Of a stretch of DNA of 64,000 bases, positions 58,073 to 64,000 are shown piece after piece. This stretch comes from Desulfuromonas sp964536375 (GTDB lineage: Bacteria > Desulfobacterota > Desulfuromonadia > Desulfuromonadales > Desulfuromonadaceae). The position numbers and the translations under genes were made by a program. The notes under the pieces are model-generated. The model did not search any database, had not been told where the DNA came from, and saw only the letters and a program-made list of their open reading frames with translations. The stretch is from the NCBI GenBank assembly GCA_964536375.1, contig CAZHXF010000005.1, forward strand, positions 1-64,000. The letters are read 5' to 3'. How positions within the stretch are numbered: position 1 is the stretch's first letter; every line of letters starts with the position of its first letter.

Positions 58073-59389
58073 ATGTCAACATTGAAGAATGTACTGGCGC
58101 AAAAAATTGATGCGCATCGTCCTCGTATCGTTAAGCTGAATAAGCAGTTCGGTGATGTATCTTTAGGGGAATGTACTATTGCCCAAGCAATCGGTGGTGC
58201 ACGTGGTATTAAATGCCTGGTTACTGATATTTCTTATCTTGATCCTATGGAAGGTATCCGTTTCCGTGGCATGACTATTCCTGAGACTTTTGCTGCATTG
58301 CCTAAAGTTCCAGGTAGTGAGTATCCTTACGTTGAAGGTTTCTGGTACCTGTTGATGACCGGTGATGTGCCTACAATGGCGCAAACTCTGGAAGTTGTTG
58401 AAGAGTGGAAAGCACTTTCTGTTCTGCCACAGTATGTTATTGACGTTATTCGTGCATTACCTCGTGATTCTCATCCTATGGTAATGTTCTCTGCTGGTAT
58501 CCTGGCAATGCAACGTGATTCTGTATTCTCAGGTAACTATGCTGCTGGTAAGTTCAACAAAATGACTTGCTGGGAAGACATGTTAGAAGACTGTAACTTC
58601 CTGATGGCTAAACTGGCTCCTATGGCAGCTTATATCTATCGCATGAAGTACAAAGCAGACATCCATATCGCTGCTGATCCTACTCTTGATATGGGCGGTA
58701 ACTTCGCTCACATGATCGGTCAAACCGATTCTTACAAAGACGTTGCACGGATGTACTTCATTCTGCACTCTGATCACGAGTCTGGTAATGTTTCTGCGCA
58801 TACCACTCACTTGGTTGCTTCAGCTCTGTCTGATATTTTCTACTCTTACTCTGCTGGTATCAACGGCTTGGCTGGTCCTCTGCACGGCTTGGCAAACGAG
58901 GAAGTACTGCGCTGGACCCAAAACTTCATGAAACAAATAGGCGGCAAAGTGCCTACTAAAGAAGGTCTCAAAGAAGCTCTATGGGCAACTTTGAACAGTG
59001 GTCAAGTTATCCCAGGTTATGGTCACGCTGTATTGCGTAAGACTGACCCACGTTATACTTCACAACGTGAGTTCTGCCTCAAGACAGAGGGCTTGAAAGA
59101 TTATCCTCTGTTCCAACTGGTTAGCATGATCTATGAGACAGCTCCTGACGTACTGCTTGAGCAAGGTAAAGCTAAGAACCCTTGGCCTAACGTTGATGCT
59201 CAATCTGGTGTAATTCAGTGGTACTATGGTTTGGTAGAATATGAGTATTACACTGTACTATTCGGTGTAGGTCGTGCTCTGGGTTGCCTACCTAACGTAA
59301 CATGGGACCGTGCTCTTGGTTTTGCTATCGAGCGTCCTAAATCAGTTACAACAGCAATGCTTGAAAAAGCTGCAGGGATCACTAAGTAA
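58073..59389 (+). CDS. gltA: Citrate synthase, eukaryote-like type
   Basis: Citrate synthase joins acetyl-CoA and oxaloacetate to start the TCA cycle. The 438-residue protein resembles the mitochondrial enzyme more than E. coli GltA: YLDPMEGIRFRGMTIPE, LPRDSHPMVMFSAGILAMQ, INGLAGPLHGLANEEVLRW and VIPGYGHAVLRKTDPRYTSQ. This type is known throughout the Geobacteraceae. Codons look biased to a narrow set (GCT, GGT, CGT, CTG), suggesting very high expression. It is a single-gene unit with its own leader and terminator. Confidence 0.95.
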   Translation: MSTLKNVLAQKIDAHRPRIVKLNKQFGDVSLGECTIAQAIGGARGIKCLVTDISYLDPMEGIRFRGMTIPETFAALPKVPGSEYPYVEGFWYLLMTGDVPTMAQTLEVVEEWKALSVLPQYVIDVIRALPRDSHPMVMFSAGILAMQRDSVFSGNYAAGKFNKMTCWEDMLEDCNFLMAKLAPMAAYIYRMKYKADIHIAADPTLDMGGNFAHMIGQTDSYKDVARMYFILHSDHESGNVSAHTTHLVASALSDIFYSYSAGINGLAGPLHGLANEEVLRWTQNFMKQIGGKVPTKEGLKEALWATLNSGQVIPGYGHAVLRKTDPRYTSQREFCLKTEGLKDYPLFQLVSMIYETAPDVLLEQGKAKNPWPNVDAQSGVIQWYYGLVEYEYYTVLFGVGRALGCLPNVTWDRALGFAIERPKSVTTAMLEKAAGITK

Positions 59390-59420
59390 CAATTTCTGAA
59401 TTGTTTATTTATATTTATTG

Positions 59421-59448
59421 GGGACGTCCTTTGGACGTCCCTTTTTTT
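59421..59448 (+). terminator. Rho-independent terminator after gltA
   Basis: GGGACGTCC and GGACGTCCC form a perfect 9-base stem with a TTT loop, followed by seven T. It lies 31 bases after gltA. Confidence 0.95.
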
Positions 59449-59537
59449 GTTTTAGCCGAGAAATGGTGTATGCTTTAACTATTAGTTCTTTCCTCACGCG
59501 TGCTTGTCGTCTGGGTAGTTTGTTTTAGGTGGGCTCT

Positions 59538-60317
59538 ATGTCGTTATGCACCAGAAGCCTAATTGTGTTGTTATTGCCTTTACTGGTTGTAACTTGTTGC
59601 GTTGCAGTGCCGCTGGTGTTTGCGCTGGATCAGCCTGCAGCAGAAATCATCATTCAGCGGGTTGAAGACAACCTCAATGGCGATTCTTTGGTAATGGATT
59701 TCACTATGGTCGTTGCCACCCAGCGTTTTCAACGTACCATGAGGATGCGTAGTTATGCAGTGGGAACACATAAATCATTTGTTCAGATTCTCTATCCCGG
59801 TAAAGATCGCGGTATCACCTTTCTCAAAATAGATAATGCCATGTGGCAATATGTTCCCCGCATTGAAAAAATCATCAAGATACCGGTATCAATGATGTTG
59901 CAGAGTTGGATGGGCAGCGATTTTACTAACGATGATCTGGTGCGTGAGAGTTCGTTGAGTGCCGATTACCAAAAAAAGATATTGAGTGCAGATGGACAGA
60001 TGTTTCTGATTGAGTTGATTCCTAAAGACGAAGCTGCCGTGGTGTGGGGTAAAGTTGTAATGGGGGTGGACAAAGGTAATTATTTGCCGACCAAGGTCAG
60101 TTATTTTGATGAAGATGGTTTGCTGATAAGAGAGCTGATCTACACCGATGTCCAGCAATTTGGTACGCGGCTGTATCCGACCAGATGGATCATGCTACCC
60201 AAGCAAGCGCATAAAGTTGGTCATCAGACAACAGTACAGATATCGAATCTGGTCATGGATTCAGAGATAGATCCTGTTTATTTTACCAAACGCGCTTTGA
60301 AACAATTTTCCCAGTAG
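59538..60317 (+). CDS. LolA-like periplasmic outer-membrane lipoprotein-sorting protein
   Basis: The 259-residue precursor has an N-terminal signal segment (LIVLLLPLLVVTCCVAVPLV) and a beta-rich LolA/LolB-like fold: FTMVVATQRFQRTMRMRSYA, FVQILYPGKDRGITFLKID and MWQYVPRIEKIIKIPVSMML, all typical of the LolA-like family that accompanies ABC or RND exporters. It likely shuttles a lipid or lipoprotein across the periplasm; the cargo is unknown. The ATG at 59538 follows AGGTGG. It opens a cluster with two permeases, an ATPase and a barrel protein. Confidence 0.85.
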   Translation: MSLCTRSLIVLLLPLLVVTCCVAVPLVFALDQPAAEIIIQRVEDNLNGDSLVMDFTMVVATQRFQRTMRMRSYAVGTHKSFVQILYPGKDRGITFLKIDNAMWQYVPRIEKIIKIPVSMMLQSWMGSDFTNDDLVRESSLSADYQKKILSADGQMFLIELIPKDEAAVVWGKVVMGVDKGNYLPTKVSYFDEDGLLIRELIYTDVQQFGTRLYPTRWIMLPKQAHKVGHQTTVQISNLVMDSEIDPVYFTKRALKQFSQ

Positions 60318-60371
60318 TTGATGCAAAGCTATGTTCTGAACAGATAAATTTCCATCATAAAGGTGGTGGCT

Positions 60372-61604
60372 GTGATCTTTCAACTTGCCGTGCGCAACAT
60401 TTTAGCCCATAAAAAACGTAGCATCGTTACCTTGATACTTATTGCGTCGAGCACGGCAATGCTGGTGTTTGCCTCGGCTTGGATGGAGGGCTCCCACGCT
60501 TTAATGCTTAAAAATGCCGTTGAGATCTATCCCGGCTATATTCAAATTTGTGATAAAGACTTTCCCGCCGCCACTAGCTACGATCACTTGATATTTGACG
60601 CCAGCGCTATTGAGAAAATCTTGAATAATCAGCCGAATATTGCCAGTTATGCCATGCGCTTTGAGTCTTTTGTCTTGTTCAGTGGTGACGAAAAATCGGT
60701 GGGCGCGATGTTGACAGGTGTGCAACCTGCCCGCGAGGTTTATTTGTCCCGTTTAGCTGCGTCGTTACAACGAGGTAGCTATCTAACCACTGACGATACT
60801 AACCAAATATATATTGGTGCAGAATTGGCTAAGCGGCTCAAGGTCGAGGTCGATGATGAATTGGCATTTGTCGGTAGTGGCGCTGACTATTCATTTACTG
60901 CTGACAAAGTCATTATAAAGGGGATATTTAAGACTGGGTTATTTGATTTTGATGCTAGCTCAGCTTTTATCAATAAGAAATATTTTGATCACATTATGGC
61001 TGCGCAAAATTTAGCGACTCAGTTTGTTGTGTTGCCTAAAAACCCTCAGTTGGCACAACAGGTGGCCGAGATACTGAATGCTGAATTAAGCATCAAAGTT
61101 GCTGAACAATATCAAGCGCAGAGTTGGCAGCAACGGATGTCGGGGCTGGTGCAGGCGATGGAGCTCGATTCCATGTTCGGCTACATAACACTGGGAGTGA
61201 TCTTCATTGTCATATTTTTTGTAGTGATGATTTATACACTGTTGGCGGTTTATGGGCGTGTGCGTGAGATCGGAGTCATGCGAGCAATTGGCACCACTCC
61301 AAGTCAGATTATGGCTATGCTGATGCTTGAGAATGGGCTGTTGGCTTCATTGAGTGTGTTTGCCGGGGGAATTGTTGGTGGAATATTAGCCGTGTATTTT
61401 GAATATAATCCAATTGTTATCTCTGGTATGGAAGAACAATTCAAACAATATGGCTTGGCGGTATCGTCAATGCCGACAATCTTTATGCCCGCGATGATTG
61501 TGCGGGATATGACGGTAATGTTTGTATTGACCCTGTTGTCTACGCTGTATCCGGTGCTCAAAGTAAATCGTATCCCGCCGATTGAGGCTATTCACCATGT
61601 TTAG
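60372..61604 (+). CDS. FtsX/MacB-type ABC permease, first copy
   Basis: The roughly 410-residue protein has the LolC/MacB topology: one N-terminal helix, a large periplasmic domain of about 230 residues, then three C-terminal helices (ITLGVIFIVIFFVVMIYTLL and later). The FtsX signature YGRVREIGVMRAIGTTPSQI follows the second helix. Start codon is uncertain: GTG at 60363, 60366 or 60372 are all in frame near AAAGGTGG. It is followed by a second permease that overlaps its end, suggesting a heterodimer. Confidence 0.9.
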   Translation: MIFQLAVRNILAHKKRSIVTLILIASSTAMLVFASAWMEGSHALMLKNAVEIYPGYIQICDKDFPAATSYDHLIFDASAIEKILNNQPNIASYAMRFESFVLFSGDEKSVGAMLTGVQPAREVYLSRLAASLQRGSYLTTDDTNQIYIGAELAKRLKVEVDDELAFVGSGADYSFTADKVIIKGIFKTGLFDFDASSAFINKKYFDHIMAAQNLATQFVVLPKNPQLAQQVAEILNAELSIKVAEQYQAQSWQQRMSGLVQAMELDSMFGYITLGVIFIVIFFVVMIYTLLAVYGRVREIGVMRAIGTTPSQIMAMLMLENGLLASLSVFAGGIVGGILAVYFEYNPIVISGMEEQFKQYGLAVSSMPTIFMPAMIVRDMTVMFVLTLLSTLYPVLKVNRIPPIEAIHHV

Positions 61605-62844
61605 CATGACGGCTAAAATAGCTTGGGCATCGCTTGTGCGGCGGCGAGTTCGTTCGTTAATGGTGGTGATTATGATCGCCATCAGCTTGTGGGGGCTGCT
61701 GTTCATTGAGGGGATATATGATGGCATGACCGAACAGATGATCGATACTGCCATCCGTGTTGATTGCGGTCATATATCAATTTTTGCTCAGGGATATCGT
61801 CTGGACCCGGATTTGTACAAGCAAATAGCAGACAGTGCCGTCATTGATGAGGTGCTGCAGCACGATCAACGGGTGCGCAGTTATACAAAACGGTTGCAAC
61901 AAACAGGGTTGGTTTCTACTGCGCATGCAGCGCGTGGTGCCAGCATATATGGCGTTAATCTGCAAGACGAAGAGCGCCAATGTAGTTTGTCGGGCTACTT
62001 ATATCCCCGCGCTAACTCAGATAGAATCCAGCGCGAATATGATTTTGGCGTAAAGCTGTGTGGAGCCTTGATTGGTTATAAGCTGGCAGATAAGTTGCAG
62101 GTAAAGATTGGTAGTAAATTGATCTTTTCAGCCCAAAACCTTCAGGGTGAACTTCAGTCAATGGTGCTTAAAGTTTCAGGTGTGCTCAAAAGCAATAATA
62201 TGCTTTTTGATGATAAGGTGATTTTTGTAAGCGCTGCCACTGCGCGTAAATTTTTAGGGTTAGAGGGTCAGGTGAGCCATGTTGCTATATTGCTCAATGA
62301 TGAGACGCAAACATTGGCGGTGCAGCAGGAGCTTAGTAGGGAATTTCCTCAGCTGGAGATCTTGCGGTGGGATCAACTATATCCGGCCTTGTTGCAGTCG
62401 CGCCAGATGATGAAGGTAAGCAATATGGTGATAAGCACCTTGATATTTTGCGCAGTGTCGCTGGGAATTATTGGGGTGATGCTGGTTTCGGTGCTGGAAC
62501 GCTTGCGTGAATTTGGCATTATGCAGGCCGTTGGCACCACTTTTGGGCAAATTCGCAATATCGTAGTTGTCGAATCGCTATTGCTGGGTGGCAGTGGTTT
62601 TATCCTCGGCGCTGTTATTGGTGGTCTTACTCTGGTGTATTTTCGTGCCTATGGGCTTGACCTGAGCGTATTCAGCACGGCCTTTGAACAGTTTGGTATG
62701 GATGCTGTTACCTACGCGGTTATCCGGCCGAGTTTTTTTATCAATGCTGCTATTGCAGTACTCATGTCCACACTGGTCAGTGTGCTGTTGCCACTGCGGG
62801 TGTTGAAAAGCTCGCAGCCAGTGGAGATAATAAGTAAACTTTGA
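61597..62844 (+). CDS. FtsX/MacB-type ABC permease, second copy
   Basis: The 415-residue protein has the same four-helix topology as its neighbour, with the signature LERLREFGIMQAVGTTFGQI and a C-terminal VLKSSQPVEIISKL that matches the PVLKVNRIPPIEAI end of the first permease. The ATG at 61597 overlaps the first permease stop by 8 bases; an ATG at 61606 is possible. Sequence identity between the two looks low, so they are probably old paralogues forming a LolC/LolE-like heterodimer. Confidence 0.9.
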   Translation: MFSMTAKIAWASLVRRRVRSLMVVIMIAISLWGLLFIEGIYDGMTEQMIDTAIRVDCGHISIFAQGYRLDPDLYKQIADSAVIDEVLQHDQRVRSYTKRLQQTGLVSTAHAARGASIYGVNLQDEERQCSLSGYLYPRANSDRIQREYDFGVKLCGALIGYKLADKLQVKIGSKLIFSAQNLQGELQSMVLKVSGVLKSNNMLFDDKVIFVSAATARKFLGLEGQVSHVAILLNDETQTLAVQQELSREFPQLEILRWDQLYPALLQSRQMMKVSNMVISTLIFCAVSLGIIGVMLVSVLERLREFGIMQAVGTTFGQIRNIVVVESLLLGGSGFILGAVIGGLTLVYFRAYGLDLSVFSTAFEQFGMDAVTYAVIRPSFFINAAIAVLMSTLVSVLLPLRVLKSSQPVEIISKL

Positions 62845-62884
62845 GTTTGCTTTTAGAACAATGAAAGGCGTTTAAGGGGTAACC

Positions 62885-63580
62885 ATGACGGCAGAATTTC
62901 TAGAAATAAAGCAGATTACCAAAGTGTTTCAGCCTGCTAAAGAGGTTAAAGTGCTAGCGCTGCAAAGTGTAAATCTGAGCATCAGCCGGGGAGATTTTGC
63001 GGTTATTTCCGGACCGTCCGGCAGTGGTAAAACTACCCTGTTGAATATAATCGGTGGACTTGATCGGGCAACCAGTGGCACAGTTACTCTTGATGGTCAG
63101 TTGCTTAGTGCCATGAGCGAGGCAGAATTGTGCCTGACGCGCCGAGAGCATATTGGTTTTGTATTTCAGGCATATAACCTGATCCCCGTACTCAGTGCCA
63201 AAGAGAACATTGAATATGTGATGCGCCTGCAGGGCAGCTCAAATCAGCAGTGTGCCGAGCGTACCCAGCAGCTAGCCCAAAAACTCTCTATTGATACTCT
63301 CCTGAACAAATTACCGAATCAGCTCAGTGGTGGACAACAACAGCGCGTTGCTGTTGCCCGTGCTGTTGCCGCCACACCAAAATTATTGCTTGCCGATGAA
63401 CCAACGGCAAATTTAGATTCCAAAAGTGCCGCAGATTTGTTGGATATGCTCCAGCGCCTTAACGAAGATGAGGGTGTGACGATCATCTTCTCATCCCACG
63501 ATCCTGTAGTGATAGCGAAGGCTAAACATTCCATCGTGTTGAAAGATGGAGAAGTGGTTGCGGATGAGTATCTGGGGTAG
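62885..63580 (+). CDS. LolD/MacB-type ABC transporter ATPase
   Basis: The 231-residue ATPase has Walker A (GPSGSGKTTLLNIIGGLD), Q-loop (FVFQAYNLIPVLSAKEN), the signature LSGGQQQRVAVARAVA and Walker B LLLADEPTANLDS. These are LolD/MacB-family features for energising FtsX-type permeases from the cytoplasmic face without transporting through the membrane. It lies 40 bases after the permeases and overlaps the next gene by 17 bases. Confidence 0.94.
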   Translation: MTAEFLEIKQITKVFQPAKEVKVLALQSVNLSISRGDFAVISGPSGSGKTTLLNIIGGLDRATSGTVTLDGQLLSAMSEAELCLTRREHIGFVFQAYNLIPVLSAKENIEYVMRLQGSSNQQCAERTQQLAQKLSIDTLLNKLPNQLSGGQQQRVAVARAVAATPKLLLADEPTANLDSKSAADLLDMLQRLNEDEGVTIIFSSHDPVVIAKAKHSIVLKDGEVVADEYLG

Positions 63581-64000
63581 GTTGGCAGCTTCATCCATGT
63601 GCCTGCTCAGCATCATGGAGTTAATCTCTGGCGGGGTAGGAGCGTATGATCTGAGTATTGGTGATAAGTTGAGTGCCAACCTAAGTTTGGAAAACACGGC
63701 AATTTTTGCTTACAGCGCGGATACTCATGGAAATTGCCACGACCGCCTGCGTGCTGATTTAGATCTTCAGCAGAAAAACTTTTCTGCTCTGTTACTGAAA
63801 CTGGTGCTGGATAATACAACAGATTACGCGCGCACTACAAATAATTTACATAATAACAGTTCTATCTATCGTGCCTATATTCAAAGCCGCGCGGCAAAAC
63901 ATCTGTGGTCACTGGGTAAACAACGTATCCCCTTAGGTGTCGGTCGGGTCTGGAATCCGATTGATATTTTCAATCCCATTGACAACCAGCAAATTGAGCC
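63564..64000 (+). CDS. Outer-membrane beta-barrel-type protein, N-terminal part (partial)
   Basis: The frame starts at ATG 63564 inside the end of the ATPase gene and runs off the window after 145 codons. It has a short hydrophobic signal (LAASSMCLLSIMELISGGVG) and then alternating polar and hydrophobic strands, for example RLRADLDLQQKNFSALLLKL, with the segment GKQRIPLGVGRVWNPIDIFN that I associate with porin-like proteins beside LolA-like/exporter clusters. GGAGAAGTGG upstream may be the ribosome site. Function is unknown; the overlap argues that it works with the transporter. Confidence 0.7.
   Translation, partial: MSIWGRLAASSMCLLSIMELISGGVGAYDLSIGDKLSANLSLENTAIFAYSADTHGNCHDRLRADLDLQQKNFSALLLKLVLDNTTDYARTTNNLHNNSSIYRAYIQSRAAKHLWSLGKQRIPLGVGRVWNPIDIFNPIDNQQIE

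Overview
The window is a chromosomal segment of a motile Gram-negative anaerobe that most resembles the Desulfuromonadales (Geobacter, Desulfuromonas and Pelobacter relatives). The evidence is gene order and gene type: a flagellar run fliN-fliO-P-Q-R-flhB-flhA-flhF-flhG-fliA-flgF-G-A-H-I-J-M-N-K-L-csrA-fliW, a eukaryote-like citrate synthase, citramalate synthase beside aspartate kinase, ftsH-folP-cdaA-ybbR-glmM-pdxJ-acpS-nnr, and tRNA-Gln-prs-rplY-pth. The species cannot be fixed from the sequence. Coding density is high, and I see no prophage, insertion sequence, CRISPR array or toxin island. Nearly every gene is intact.

Region 1 (1-19.4 kb) is a flagellar locus. It holds the export gate (FliO/P/Q/R, FlhB, FlhA), the polar placement pair FlhF/FlhG, sigma-28 (FliA), rod, P-ring and L-ring proteins, a rod-binding-only FlgJ, FlgM, FlgN, the hook-associated proteins FlgK and FlgL, and the CsrA/FliW switch. 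A near-consensus sigma-28 promoter lies just after flgI. The block ends at a strong terminator.

Region 2 (19.5-28.5 kb) has a J-domain protein, a convergent clpS-clpA-aat operon (a complete bacterial Leu/N-degron module), an FtsB-like protein, argS, a SPOR protein, tRNA-fMet, elongator tRNA-Met and tilS.

Region 3 (28.7-38.4 kb) is a long housekeeping operon: ftsH, folP, the c-di-AMP synthase pair cdaA-cdaR, glmM, pdxJ, acpS, nnrD/E, a small CBS-pair protein and tsaE. Region 4 (38.6-44.5 kb) carries lysC, cimA, a ComEA-like protein, a 51-residue zinc ribbon, an EAL-HDOD protein and ispE.

Region 5 (44.6-54.1 kb) carries tRNA-Gln, prs, rplY, pth, a membrane pyrophosphatase, ychF and rpsF-rpsR-DUF2232-rplI-dnaB. 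rpsF contains a run of 100 N whose two flanks share an identical 55-base sequence. This is best read as an assembly join inside an acidic Ser-Thr-Glu repeat, not as a broken gene.

Region 6 (54.2-64 kb) has a leftward dusB-ntrB-ntrC operon divergent from gltA, which has a structured leader. A LolA-like protein, two FtsX-type permeases, a LolD-type ATPase and the start of an outer-membrane barrel protein follow. That last cluster is the best candidate here for an under-described transport system.
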